The notes under the pieces: model-generated
The model's input: only the letters and a program-made list of their open reading frames with translations
The model's database searches: none
What the model was told of the DNA's origin: nothing
Translations under genes and position numbers: made by a program
Shown: positions 1 to 11,577 of the stretch, piece after piece
How the letters are laid out: every line of letters starts with the position of its first letter
How positions within the stretch are numbered: the first letter of the stretch is position 1
Assembly (NCBI GenBank): GCA_021737045.1
Contig: JAIPES010000023.1
Location: forward strand, 1 to 32,328
Reading direction: 5' to 3'
Length of the DNA: 32,328 nt
Source: Desulfobacteraceae bacterium
GTDB lineage: Bacteria > Desulfobacterota > Desulfobacteria > Desulfobacterales > Desulfosalsimonadaceae

Positions 1-57
1 TTAAGCACGCCGCCAGCGTTCATTCTGAGCCAGGATCAAACTCTCCACTTAAATCGT
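1..57 (-). rRNA. rrs: 16S ribosomal RNA, 5' end (continues off the left edge of the window)
   Basis: Reverse complement reads AAGTGGAGAGTTTGATCCTGGCTCAGAATGAACGCTGGCGGCGTGCTTAA, the canonical 16S 5' end (27F primer region). Exact 5' end is approximate. Confidence 0.96.
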
Positions 58-122
58 ACGTATCTTTTAAATACGGATAAGCGAAAATAAAAATTAACTT
101 GGCCCGCTTATTGCCACTATTT

Positions 123-137
123 AGTTTTCAAAGATCA
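123..137 (-). promoter_or_regulatory. boxA-like antitermination element in the rRNA leader
   Basis: Minus strand TTGATCTTTGAAAACTAAATAGTG upstream of 16S, resembling boxA (TGYTCTTTNAAAA). Confidence 0.5.
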
Positions 138-178
138 AGAAGCCCTGCCGGTACAAACAGGTCCGGTCAAAAGCATTC

Positions 179-207
179 TTTCTATCTGCAAAACAAGGCG
201 GTGTCAA
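179..207 (-). promoter_or_regulatory. rRNA promoter P2 (sigma70-like)
   Basis: Minus strand TTGACA - 17 nt - TAGAAA upstream of 16S. Confidence 0.6.
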
Positions 208-313
208 GCCTTATTTTGTTTTTTTTGGAAAGATCAATCAGGTAATCGCAAACAGTCGAGACCGTATGTTTTCGGTCAGAGGAGAGCAGATTCCATTTTC
301 AAACTTATTTCCA

Positions 314-341
314 ATTATAATCAAAACCGCGGCCCAGTCAA
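314..341 (-). promoter_or_regulatory. rRNA promoter P1 (sigma70-like)
   Basis: Minus strand TTGACT - 16 nt - TATAAT upstream of 16S. Confidence 0.65.
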
Positions 342-455
342 GAACAAATCTCAACTTTTTTGCGCCGCCCTTCGCAAGGGCTTTGCCCATGTGAAGAATT
401 AAACTTTTAACCCAAGCATCCAGATGTGTCAAGAAAAAAATCGTTCTTCCGGCAA

Positions 456-1742
456 TCAGCCCTGAATCCTGATTTTGTGGTACTTCTTCTTGCCCGCCCG
501 CAGCACAATCTCGTTGTCTTCAAGATCCTCTGCGCTGACCATGTAATCCTGCCGGTCAATGCGGCGGCCGTTGATATAAGCGCCTCCCTGTTTGATCAGA
601 CGGCGGGCGGCGCTGGCCGAATCGGCCAGCCCCACCTGCTGGTAGAGCTTAAAAGCGGCAATGCCCTGATCCAGATCTGTTTTTCCAAACACCGAACTTG
701 GCACACCATCGTCATGATCCACAGGCTGCCTTGGAATGTCGCTTGACGGCAAAAGGGTTTTGTCAATGCGCCGTGCGCCGAACATCTGTGATGCGGCCTG
801 AAAGGCATTGACCGCTTCCTGACGGCCATGTGCCAGGCAGGTGGCCTCATAGGCCAGCACCGCCTTGGCATTGTTGATGTCGGCATCCCTGAGGTTCTGG
901 ACGGCCCGGATCTCTGCGGCCGGCAGGAACGTAAAAAGAAACAGGAATTTGACCACATCCCGGTCGTCGGTATTGACCCAGTACTGGTAATATTCATAGG
1001 GACTCGTCCGATCAGCATCCAGCCAGACAGCACCCCGGGCGGTTTTGCCCATCTTGGCGCCGCTGCTGGTTGTCACAAGGGGAAAGGTAAGCCCGTAGGC
1101 TTCTGCCTGACGCATGCGGCGAATCAAATCAATGCCGGCCACAATATTTCCCCATTGATCGCTGCCGCCCATCTGCAGGCGGCATACATGGCTGTCATAG
1201 AGCTTTAAAAAATCATAGGCCTGCAACAGCATGTAGTTGAACTCGATAAAATTCAGCCCTTCTTCAGACTCCAGGCGTACCCGGTAGCTTTCGGCCTTGA
1301 TCATCCGGTTGACCGAAAAATGGCGGCCAATATCGCGTAAAAATTCAATGTATCGCAGGTCCACCAGCCAGTCGGCATTGTTTAGCAGTTCGGCGTTACC
1401 TTCGTCAAATGCGATAAACCGGGACAGCTGCCCCTTGATTGCATTCGCATTTTCCTGAACCATTTCCAGGGTCAGAAGTTGACGCATTTCGGTTTTTCCG
1501 CTCGGATCGCCCACAAGGCCGGTGCCCCCGCCAACCAGGGCAATGGGCCGATGGCCGGCGCGCTGCATATGGGAAAGGGCCATGATCGGCAACAGATGAC
1601 CCACATGCAGGCTCGATCCCGTGGGATCAAATCCCACATAACAGGTTAAGGGCGCGTTTGCTTCCAGTTCCTGGCCCAATTGTTCGTCATGTGTGGTGGC
1701 TTCAACAAAGCCCCGCTCCTGGAGCGTCTCCAATACATTCAT
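456..1742 (-). CDS. tyrS: Tyrosyl-tRNA synthetase
   Basis: 428-aa ORF; GFDPTGSSLHVGHLLPIM (HIGH-like), GGSDQWGNIVAG and KMGKT (KMSKS-like) motifs; C-terminal S4-like domain. Confidence 0.97.
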   Translation of the reverse strand: MNVLETLQERGFVEATTHDEQLGQELEANAPLTCYVGFDPTGSSLHVGHLLPIMALSHMQRAGHRPIALVGGGTGLVGDPSGKTEMRQLLTLEMVQENANAIKGQLSRFIAFDEGNAELLNNADWLVDLRYIEFLRDIGRHFSVNRMIKAESYRVRLESEEGLNFIEFNYMLLQAYDFLKLYDSHVCRLQMGGSDQWGNIVAGIDLIRRMRQAEAYGLTFPLVTTSSGAKMGKTARGAVWLDADRTSPYEYYQYWVNTDDRDVVKFLFLFTFLPAAEIRAVQNLRDADINNAKAVLAYEATCLAHGRQEAVNAFQAASQMFGARRIDKTLLPSSDIPRQPVDHDDGVPSSVFGKTDLDQGIAAFKLYQQVGLADSASAARRLIKQGGAYINGRRIDRQDYMVSAEDLEDNEIVLRAGKKKYHKIRIQG

Positions 1743-1852
1743 GGCAGTGACTCTTTTCAGGCTGATTTGATTATGTGCTTCCCTGATCGCTGATTTTACA
1801 GCGAATCACGGGTGCCGGGACTATAGAAGCCCGTACCTGTACCGGCTCTGGC

Positions 1853-3415
1853 CTACTTGTTGGCGTATTCCACGGCCCGGGTCTCGCGGATGACCGTCAC
1901 CTTGATCTGGCCTGGAAAGGTGAGTTTTTCCTCGATTTTTTTGACAATGTCTTTTCCGAGAATAACGGCATCATCATCAGACATTTTGCCCCCATCCACG
2001 ATGACCCGAAGCTCACGGCCTGCCTGAATCGCATAGGCGTTGGCAACGCCTTTGGCCTCCTTGGCAATGCCCTCCAGGTCTTCAAGGCGTTTGATGTAAT
2101 TTTCCAGCAATTCCTTGCGTGCACCAGGCCGGGCGCCGGAAAGACTGTCTGCTGCCTGCACCAGAAGATCATAAACCGATTCAGGGGTTACGTCCTCGTG
2201 ATGGGCGGCAATGGCATGGACCACCTTGGGTGCCTCACCATACTTCTTGGCCAGCCTTGCACCGATTTCGGCATGATTGCCATCCACCTCGTGATCAATG
2301 GCCTTGCCGATGTCATGGAGCAGACCCATGCGCTTGGCCATTTTCACATTCAGGCCCAGTTCCGCTGCCATGGCCCCGCACAGAAAGCCCACCTCTATGG
2401 AATGCTGAAGCACGTTTTGCGCGTAACTGGTGCGAAACTTCAACCGGCCCAGGTATTTTATCAGTTCATTGTTAATGCCGTGCACGCCCAGATCAAATGC
2501 GGCCTGGCTTCCGGCCTCCTTGATGGTCACCTCCACTTCCTGATCCACTTTCTTGACCACGTCCTCGATTCTTGCCGGATGAATCCGGCCGTCCTCGATC
2601 AGGCGCAAAAGAGACAGGCGTGCAACTTCCCGGCGCACAGGATTGAACCCGGATAAAATCACAGCTTCCGGCGTATCGTCGATGATGAGATCAATTCCCG
2701 TGGCCGCTTCCAGGGCCCGGATATTTCGTCCTTCCCTGCCGATGATCCGGCCCTTCATTTCATCATCCGGGAGCTGCACCACGGAAACCGTTCGTTCGGC
2801 AACAAAATCTCCGGCATAGCGCTGGATTGCCGTGGCCATGATTTTTTTGGCTTCCTTGTCCGCATTTTCCTTGGCCTCGGCCACGATCCGCTTAATCATC
2901 TTGGCACTGTCGTGCCGGGCTTCATTTTCCATGGACTGCATAAGCAGTTCCTTGGCCTCCTCGGCAGTCATGCCGGAAATGGTTTCCAGCTGACGTTTCT
3001 GCTCATCTATGAGATCCTGATAGTGTTTTTCCCGTTTGGCAATTCCGGACTCCCGTTCCTGAAGCTCGCGTTCCATGCGGGCGTTTTCTTTTGCCTGCTG
3101 TTCTATCTGCTCGTTTTTCTTGTCAAGATTTTCTTCCTTGGAAAGCAGGCGTTTTTCCTGTTTTTTAAGCTCATCGCGAGTTTCAGCGGTTTCCGCGTCA
3201 AAATCGCTTTTCATCTTAAAAAGCCGATCCTTGGCCTCAAGCTGCGCCTCCTTGATCAAGGAATCAGACTTGCGCTCTGCAGCCTCAACGATCATTTTTG
3301 CCTTTTCTTCGGCATCGGCTATCTTCTGACCTGCAAGCCGGCGTCTGAGCAATTGCGATGCGCCAAAGCCCAGCGCAGCGCCGGCGATGAACATTAAAAT
3401 ATAAATTCCATCCAT
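1853..3415 (-). CDS. rny: Ribonuclease Y
   Basis: 520-aa ORF; N-terminal TM segment, long coiled coil, KH region ([31 protein letters not shown]) and HD domain ([19 protein letters not shown]). Confidence 0.97.
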   Translation of the reverse strand: MDGIYILMFIAGAALGFGASQLLRRRLAGQKIADAEEKAKMIVEAAERKSDSLIKEAQLEAKDRLFKMKSDFDAETAETRDELKKQEKRLLSKEENLDKKNEQIEQQAKENARMERELQERESGIAKREKHYQDLIDEQKRQLETISGMTAEEAKELLMQSMENEARHDSAKMIKRIVAEAKENADKEAKKIMATAIQRYAGDFVAERTVSVVQLPDDEMKGRIIGREGRNIRALEAATGIDLIIDDTPEAVILSGFNPVRREVARLSLLRLIEDGRIHPARIEDVVKKVDQEVEVTIKEAGSQAAFDLGVHGINNELIKYLGRLKFRTSYAQNVLQHSIEVGFLCGAMAAELGLNVKMAKRMGLLHDIGKAIDHEVDGNHAEIGARLAKKYGEAPKVVHAIAAHHEDVTPESVYDLLVQAADSLSGARPGARKELLENYIKRLEDLEGIAKEAKGVANAYAIQAGRELRVIVDGGKMSDDDAVILGKDIVKKIEEKLTFPGQIKVTVIRETRAVEYANK

Positions 3416-3660
3416 TCTTGCCCCCTAAGCATAAGAACCAACGGAGGCCCTGAGATGTCGGCAAAGGGTCCCGGGGTATGTTTGTTTTGTGTCACAACAC
3501 CACTTTCTCAGCTACTGGCTGAGGATCACAATCACTATTGGTGCATCTGTAAATGGTGCGGTTAATTGAGGTGGTCAACGGGAAAGAATGTCGTAATGCA
3601 GCTGGTGGAAAAGCAAAGCAGAGAAAAAGTTCCTGCACGGATTAAAAACCCGCTCACCGT

Positions 3661-3690
3661 AAAATTTGGCGGGAAAATAACCCCCGCCAC
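3661..3690 (-). terminator. Rho-independent terminator at the 6S RNA 3' end
   Basis: Minus strand GGCGGG-GGTTATTTT-CCCGCC-AAATTTT. Confidence 0.6.
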
Positions 3691-3853
3691 GCCGTGTTGA
3701 AAGAGCCTTGAACCGGGCTCATTGAGGTGGGCGCCTTATGGCTTCTTCAGGCTTTTCCGTACATGCGGAACTTGCACACCAAAGCCAGGGAAGGCTCCCT
3801 TTTTCATAGGTGTTGGGTCAAGGGGCACTATTCAATCACGAACATAGCAGGGG
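3681..3853 (-). ncRNA. ssrS: 6S RNA
   Basis: Immediately downstream of zapA. Minus strand has CCCCTGCTATGTTCGTGATT...AGTGCCCCTTGACCC...GAAGAAGCCATAAGGCGCCCACCTCAATGAGCCCGGTTCAAGGCTC...CAACACGGCGTGGCGGGGG, parallel to E. coli 6S (TGTTCGCAAG..AGTCCCCTGAGCC..GAAGCCTTA..CACCTTGAACCAAGGGTTCAAGG..CAGCCTGCGGCGG). The ends can form an ~11-bp closing stem with G-U pairs. Confidence 0.8.
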
Positions 3854-3896
3854 ATTATTTCATCTCCATGTTTCACGGTTCATTTTTTTGCTCTAA

Positions 3897-4205
3897 TCAA
3901 TGACATTGGCTTGACGCAATCATCCGGTCCATTGTCAGGGCACGGCTGGCTACAGATTGCAAAAGTTCGCCGTGATCCTGCTTCAACTCCATGTGCTGTT
4001 TGACAACATTTAAAGCTGCAAGCACCACGATGGCAAGCTTATTGGTTTTTTGCGCATGCGCGGGAAATCGCGAAGCCACCTGGTTAACCTCGGCAACCAG
4101 ATAGTCGGCCACTTCCCGTGCATCCATCGGACTGTCTTTATCAGCCCTGAATTTAAAATATTCGCCCAAAAGCTCTATTGTAATGATCTGTTCCAACGAA
4201 GGCAT
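3897..4205 (-). CDS. zapA: Cell division protein ZapA
   Basis: ZapA-like N-terminus (MPSLEQIITIELLGEYFKFRADKD) and length; location next to 6S RNA. Start chosen at the internal Met (MPSLEQ) rather than the longest ORF start at 4223. Confidence 0.82.
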   Translation of the reverse strand: MPSLEQIITIELLGEYFKFRADKDSPMDAREVADYLVAEVNQVASRFPAHAQKTNKLAIVVLAALNVVKQHMELKQDHGELLQSVASRALTMDRMIASSQCH

Positions 4206-4241
4206 AATCACCCTGCCTGGCAACCGATTTTGTAAGCCCCT

Positions 4242-4496
4242 TTATTCTTCCGGGGACGGTATTTCGGCTGCATTGTTGAGCTTGGCCAGTAAATCGTCGA
4301 TTCTGGATCGAATTTGCGTCTTTTGCCGTAAAAATTGATTCTCGGCTTCAGTCTTTTGATCCAATTCCGATTCCAGTTGCTGCACTTTGGCGTGCAAATC
4401 GGTATTGTTTCGTTGAAGCGCTTGACATTTCTCAATCAAGTGTTCCACTTTTTCCTGAAGCGTATCCAGCTGATGCATCACTTCATCAGTTTCCAC
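4242..4496 (-). CDS. zapB: ZapB-like coiled-coil cell division protein
   Basis: 84-aa heptad-rich coiled coil directly upstream of zapA. Confidence 0.6.
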   Translation of the reverse strand: METDEVMHQLDTLQEKVEHLIEKCQALQRNNTDLHAKVQQLESELDQKTEAENQFLRQKTQIRSRIDDLLAKLNNAAEIPSPEE

Positions 4497-4551
4497 TATC
4501 TCACCTCTTTACTTGGTATATAAGGTTGACAACAAAGAAAGTCAAGGCTTT

Positions 4552-5316
4552 TCATTGTGATGAAACCAGGGACTCGACGCTTTGGAGATCCTTGGAACTG
4601 TTGATGCCGATCACTTCGCGATTATCCCGGCAGATCATCAGCCCCACCTGCCTGCCGGAGTCAACGGCAATTTCCACAATATCGGTGAGATACATCTCAG
4701 ATTGCGAATTGTTTGTATTGATCTGCATAAGCGCGGTTTCCAAAAAAGGTCGGTCGACGATATAAATTCCTGTATTTATTGTGGTGATCGTCTTTTCAGC
4801 CGCAGTTGCGTCAGACTCCTCCACAATGCATGCCACGTTACCATCCGCTTTTTGCTTTAGCCTTCCATAACCTGTCGGATTTTCTACCCTGGCGGCAAGC
4901 ACTGTGATATCATGACCATTTCCGGTATGGCGGGCAACCAGCCGGGCCAGAGTCTCCCGGGAAATCAGGGGAACGTCCCCACAAAGGATCATAACATGCT
5001 CTGCATTTTTCGGCAAAGCCGGCATGGCACACAAAACCGCATGACCCGTGCCTTTCTGCTCTGCCTGAAGTGCAAAATCAACAGTTGTGTGGGAAAGCAC
5101 TATAGATTTGACCTCATCGGCCTGGGTGCCGACCACCACCACTACATTTTCAACCACGCCCAAAGCCGCATCAACAACATGGAGAATCATCGGCCTGCCC
5201 GCTACCGTGTGGAGGACCTTGGCCTTTTCCGATTTCATCCGGGTTCCCTTGCCGGCTGCAAGGACAATGGCTGCAACCGCGGGATAAACATTGTGTTTAT
5301 CTGAACCAGATACCAT
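4552..5316 (-). CDS. NTP transferase domain protein (GlmU N-terminal uridylyltransferase-like, single domain)
   Basis: 254-aa ORF; VAAIVLAAGKGTRMKSEKAKVLH, GTGHAV, ILCGDVPLI and INTGIY motifs; ends before any left-handed beta-helix acetyltransferase domain. Confidence 0.88.
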   Translation of the reverse strand: MVSGSDKHNVYPAVAAIVLAAGKGTRMKSEKAKVLHTVAGRPMILHVVDAALGVVENVVVVVGTQADEVKSIVLSHTTVDFALQAEQKGTGHAVLCAMPALPKNAEHVMILCGDVPLISRETLARLVARHTGNGHDITVLAARVENPTGYGRLKQKADGNVACIVEESDATAAEKTITTINTGIYIVDRPFLETALMQINTNNSQSEMYLTDIVEIAVDSGRQVGLMICRDNREVIGINSSKDLQSVESLVSSQ

Positions 5317-5345
5317 TTCTGAATCCTAAGCCTGTCAAACAAGGC

Positions 5346-5382
5346 AAAAAGGGCAAGCCATATCAATGGCATTGCCCTTTTT
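5346..5382. terminator. Bidirectional-looking intrinsic terminator downstream of atpC
   Basis: AAAAAGGGCAAGCCATATCAATGGCATTGCCCTTTTT: long near-perfect stem with A-run and T-run flanks, between atpC and the GlmU-like gene. Confidence 0.82.
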
Positions 5383-5466
5383 GCGTATTGTGATCCCCCG
5401 AGCAGAATCGGGGTTTATTGTAAAATACGGCGATACACGGCAGTCCGTGTACATCGGCGCCTTTTT

Positions 5467-5886
5467 CTAGTGGGTAGAGCCGCTGCCCTGCACAATGTTC
5501 ATGCGCGTCAGGGCCCGCTGCATCGCCGCCCGGGCACGGGCAAAGTCCACATCTTCCTTGTCATCGGCAAGACGCTGCTGTGCGCGCTCATAGGCAGCCT
5601 TGGCGCGTTCATAATCGATGTTTTCCAGGCGCTCAGCGGATTCGGCCAGAATGGTGACTTTGTCAGGCAGTGCTTCGGCAAATCCGCCGCTTACAAACAC
5701 GAGGTGCTCATCGCCCTTTTCATCCCGATAGCGCACCTTGCCCACCTGAAGCGAAGTCAGAAAAGGCGTATGGCCGGAAAGGACACCAAATTCGCCCAAA
5801 GTGCCGGGGGCCATAACGATCTGGCTCGATTCACTGACCACGTATTTTTCCGGGGTCACAATTTCGAGTTGAATATTTTCAGCCAT
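5467..5886 (-). CDS. atpC: ATP synthase F1 subunit epsilon
   Basis: 139 aa; MAENIQLEIVTPEKYVVSE...GEFGVLSGHTPFLT, typical epsilon; operon position. Confidence 0.96.
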   Translation of the reverse strand: MAENIQLEIVTPEKYVVSESSQIVMAPGTLGEFGVLSGHTPFLTSLQVGKVRYRDEKGDEHLVFVSGGFAEALPDKVTILAESAERLENIDYERAKAAYERAQQRLADDKEDVDFARARAAMQRALTRMNIVQGSGSTH

Positions 5887-5908
5887 GCACAGTTCCTTTT
5901 CTCACTGA

Positions 5909-8267
<2,359 letters not shown>

Positions 8268-8323
8268 ATATCGACTCGCCTTATTCGCTTGTTATCCAGT
8301 TGCGGTTAAAAACGGCCAAACAC

Positions 8324-9841
8324 TTATTTGATCGTATCCTTGAACTCTTCGCCGTACTCGGCAAGTGCCTTTTGGAGCTGCTTATCGATATCGTCTGTGA
8401 TTTCCCGCTTTTCAGAAATGCCGGAAAGAATGTCAGGATAACGGCTCTCAATAAACTGATAAAGACCAACCTCATACTTGGCCAGGGTATTGATGGGAAG
8501 CTTGTCAAGAAAACCCTTTGCACCGGCGTAAAGAACCAGTACCTGCTTTTCCAGGGGCAGGGGCTGATACTGGGGCTGCTTGAGGATCTCCACCAGGCGT
8601 TCGCCACGCAGCAGCTGCTTCTGGGTTGCCGCATCCAGATCGGAACCAAAAGCTGCAAATGACTCCAGTTCCCGATACTGTGCCAGATCCAGGCGCAGGG
8701 TCCCGGCCACCTGCTTCATGGCTTTTTCCTGGGCGGCACCACCAACCCGGGAAACAGAGAGTCCGACGTTGATGGCCGGACGAACACCGGCGAAAAACAA
8801 ACCGGGTTCGAGATAAATCTGACCATCGGTAATGGAAATCACGTTAGTGGGAATATATGCGGAAACGTCGCCTGCCTGGGTTTCGATGATGGGCAGCGCA
8901 GTAAGCGAACCGGCACCGAGTTCGTCGTTTAACTTGGCGGCGCGCTCAAGCAGGCGCGAATGATTGTAGAAAATGTCTCCGGGATAGGCTTCGCGGCCCG
9001 GAGGACGACGCATCAGCAGGGAAACCTGACGATAGGCCGCAGCCTGCTTGGAAAGGTCATCATATATGATCAGGGCATGTTTGCCGTTGTCACGAAAATA
9101 TTCACCGATGGCGCATCCGGCGTACGGAGAGACGTACTGCTGGGTTGCCGGGTCAGAAGCACAGGCGGAAATCACAGTGGTATATTCCATGGCGCCGTGT
9201 TTTTCCAGAGTCGCAACCACCTGGGCAACAGTAGAGCGTTTCTGACCCGTGGCAACATAGATGCAATAGACGTCCTGCCCTTTCTGGCTCAGGATCGCAT
9301 CAATGGCCACGGCGGTTTTTCCGATCTGGCGGTCTCCGATAATCAGTTCCCGCTGGCCGCGGCCAACCGGAGTCATGGCGTCAATGGCCTTTAAACCGGT
9401 ATAGAGCGGCTCATGCACACTTTTGCGGTCAATAACCCCGGGAGCCACCATCTCGATCCTTCGAGTTTCCTTGGTTTCCACGGGTCCCTTGCCGTCAACC
9501 GGCTCGCCGACAGCGGAAAGCACCCGGCCAAGGACGCCGTCGCCCACGGGCACCTCAGCAATCCGGCCGGTTCGCTTGACAATGTCGCCTTCCTTGATAT
9601 CGGTGGTCTCACCCATAACGGCGACACCCACATTATCTTCCTCAAGGTTCATGGCCAGCCCGAGCACCCCATTGGGAAATTCCACAAGCTCCAGAGCCTG
9701 GACCTTGTCAAGGCCATATACGCGGGCGATGCCGTCACCAACCGACAAGATGATTCCGGTTTCGGAAAGCTCTACCTTCTTGTCGAACTCCTGGATTTGA
9801 TCCTTAATAATCTGGCTGATTTCTTCGGCTTTTATTTCCAT
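8324..9841 (-). CDS. atpA: ATP synthase F1 subunit alpha
   Basis: 505 aa; [14 protein letters not shown]-loop, [17 protein letters not shown]-like motif ([27 protein letters not shown]). Confidence 0.98.
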   Translation of the reverse strand: MEIKAEEISQIIKDQIQEFDKKVELSETGIILSVGDGIARVYGLDKVQALELVEFPNGVLGLAMNLEEDNVGVAVMGETTDIKEGDIVKRTGRIAEVPVGDGVLGRVLSAVGEPVDGKGPVETKETRRIEMVAPGVIDRKSVHEPLYTGLKAIDAMTPVGRGQRELIIGDRQIGKTAVAIDAILSQKGQDVYCIYVATGQKRSTVAQVVATLEKHGAMEYTTVISACASDPATQQYVSPYAGCAIGEYFRDNGKHALIIYDDLSKQAAAYRQVSLLMRRPPGREAYPGDIFYNHSRLLERAAKLNDELGAGSLTALPIIETQAGDVSAYIPTNVISITDGQIYLEPGLFFAGVRPAINVGLSVSRVGGAAQEKAMKQVAGTLRLDLAQYRELESFAAFGSDLDAATQKQLLRGERLVEILKQPQYQPLPLEKQVLVLYAGAKGFLDKLPINTLAKYEVGLYQFIESRYPDILSGISEKREITDDIDKQLQKALAEYGEEFKDTIK

Positions 9842-10392
9842 TAGACACTCTCACCCCTTTTTAAAGATTCACGCATATTTTTCAGTTGTGTCCGAATGCT
9901 GCCATCCAGCACAAGATCCCCAATCTTTGTCACCACCCCGCCAATGAGTTCGGGGTCCTGTTTGGCCTCAACCACCACTTCCTTGCCGGTCAACCTGGAC
10001 AGGGACTGGCGGATTTGTTCAAAAGAATCAGAGGAAAGTTCAGTGGCCGAAGTGAGTTCGGCGCGCACAACACCTTTTAATTCGTCTGCAAGCCTTTGGT
10101 AATAATCATTGATGTCCTGGATGTAACCGAATCGCTTTTTCTTAAACAAAAGGATTACAAAGGATTTCATGACGGCAGAAATGTCCAGTTCTGCGACCAC
10201 AGCGTCTAAAACCCGCTTCCGGTTTTCCGTACTGTGGAGAGGATTGCTTACAGTTGCCGCAAATTCCGGCTGTGCATTCAGCAGTTCCACAAACGACTGA
10301 AGTTCCTCACGGTATTTCTCCGCCTGTCCGTCCTGCCTGCCGATCAATATCAAGGCCTTGGCGTAACGTCTTGCGATTGCTGAGCTTCTCAC
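9841..10392 (-). CDS. atpH: ATP synthase F1 subunit delta
   Basis: 183 aa; IARRYAKAL..., [27 protein letters not shown] signature. Confidence 0.95.
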   Translation of the reverse strand: MRSSAIARRYAKALILIGRQDGQAEKYREELQSFVELLNAQPEFAATVSNPLHSTENRKRVLDAVVAELDISAVMKSFVILLFKKKRFGYIQDINDYYQRLADELKGVVRAELTSATELSSDSFEQIRQSLSRLTGKEVVVEAKQDPELIGGVVTKIGDLVLDGSIRTQLKNMRESLKRGESV

Positions 10393-10994
10393 TTTGTCAC
10401 CACCTTAGTTAGATATTCTTGCACAAGTTTCTCCTGGTCCTCAGGGGTTGTCTCCCGTTTGAGCTTTTCCTCGGCTTTTTCAATCGCTTTCTCAAACACC
10501 TCTGTTTCGAGTTTCAGCTTGGCCTGAGCAAATTCCATTTCAATATTGCGCCGGGCCTGCGCCTCGAGCTTGCCGGCAGCTGACTGGGCTTCCTGGAGGA
10601 TTTTTTCCTTCAAGTTTTCACCCTGCTGGCGGTACTGGTCAATGATCTGTTCGGCTTCCTGACTAAGGGCGGAAAGGCGATCGTTGTATTCGGCGAGTTT
10701 TTTTTCGGTTTCCTGCTTCTGCGCTTCAAGATCATCGAGCTGCTCCTTGATCAGCCGGATTCGATCACCAAGAAACTGTTTGAGAGGCTTTTTTAAAACA
10801 AAAAACAGGATCAGAACCAAAGCAATAAAATTCATCACCCGGTAGGTGTCGGTGGCAACCCAGCCGGGACCGCCGTGGTCCCCGTTGCCCCCGCTTGCGG
10901 CAAAAACAATGCCGGCGGTCGCCAGCATGAACAAACCAGTACAAAAGAGGGCGGTACGTACGTTAAGTCGTTTCACTTTCTCCGGTATCATCAA
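10389..10994 (-). CDS. atpF: ATP synthase Fo subunit b
   Basis: 201 aa; N-terminal signal-like/TM segment, FFVLKKPLKQFLGDRI, long coiled coil; between b' and delta. Confidence 0.93.
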   Translation of the reverse strand: MMIPEKVKRLNVRTALFCTGLFMLATAGIVFAASGGNGDHGGPGWVATDTYRVMNFIALVLILFFVLKKPLKQFLGDRIRLIKEQLDDLEAQKQETEKKLAEYNDRLSALSQEAEQIIDQYRQQGENLKEKILQEAQSAAGKLEAQARRNIEMEFAQAKLKLETEVFEKAIEKAEEKLKRETTPEDQEKLVQEYLTKVVTK

Positions 10995-11416
10995 AGGGCC
11001 CTCCCCAGTATCTTTTCGCTGATTTGGTCTGCAAATTGGTCAACCTGCGGCTGGAGTGATTTTCGAACGGATTCAACCTCCCGGCCAACACGTTCCCGGA
11101 TTTCAGCCATATCGGAACGCGCCTTTTCATTGATCTGTTCCATCATCTGGCGTTCCTGCTCACGAGCATGCTCTTCAAGTTCTTCCTTTTCCTTCTGCCC
11201 TTTTTCCCGTGCCTGCTTGATGCCATCCTGAATAGCCTGTTCCTTTTCGGAAAGGTCCTTTTCGTAAGTGGCAATACCCTGCTCCAGACCCTCGACTTTT
11301 TCCCGGCGCTGGGCAAGGATGCCCCGGATCGGACGATAAAGGACAAAATTCAACGCCCAGATCAGCACCACAAAATTTACCATCTGGATGAATAGCGATC
11401 CATCAACATTGATCAT
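10991..11416 (-). CDS. ATP synthase Fo subunit b' (second b-type subunit)
   Basis: 141 aa; NFVVLIWALNFVLYRPIRGILAQRREKVEGLEQGI, b-subunit-like TM plus coiled coil; overlaps atpF by 4 bp. Confidence 0.9.
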   Translation of the reverse strand: MINVDGSLFIQMVNFVVLIWALNFVLYRPIRGILAQRREKVEGLEQGIATYEKDLSEKEQAIQDGIKQAREKGQKEKEELEEHAREQERQMMEQINEKARSDMAEIRERVGREVESVRKSLQPQVDQFADQISEKILGRAL

Positions 11417-11513
11417 AGGATAAACCTCCGCATAAAGAACTTGTCACTTCCGCAAAAAAAAACTGTCACCCGGTATCTGTTCATTACCATAAAATCATTG
11501 CTTGAAGCAACAG

Positions 11514-11543
11514 CTCATACCATACGCATTCGCAATTTGTCAA
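11514..11543 (-). promoter_or_regulatory. Candidate sigma70 promoter of the atp operon
   Basis: Minus strand TTGACA - 18 nt - TATGAG, ~100 nt upstream of the first atp gene. Confidence 0.5.
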
Positions 11544-11577
11544 ATAATTTTGATTTTTTTTTTGTATTTGCCCTTCC

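Noticed and set aside
361-400. Perfect hairpin GCCCTT-CGC-AAGGGC as the tyrS terminator
   Set aside because: No T-run follows on the minus strand (GGCGCAAAAAAG), so it does not qualify as an intrinsic terminator in that direction.
238-432. 64-aa minus-strand ORF between tyrS and 16S
   Set aside because: Spans the rRNA P1 promoter and palindromic leader DNA; no RBS or recognisable motif.
3421-3660. Second ncRNA in the rny leader (CTGAGATGTCGGCAAAGGG resembles the E. coli 6S 5' end on the plus strand)
   Set aside because: No matching 3' partner strand was found, and the true 6S motifs are clearly at 3681-3853 on the minus strand; the similarity is short and likely chance. Left as unannotated leader.
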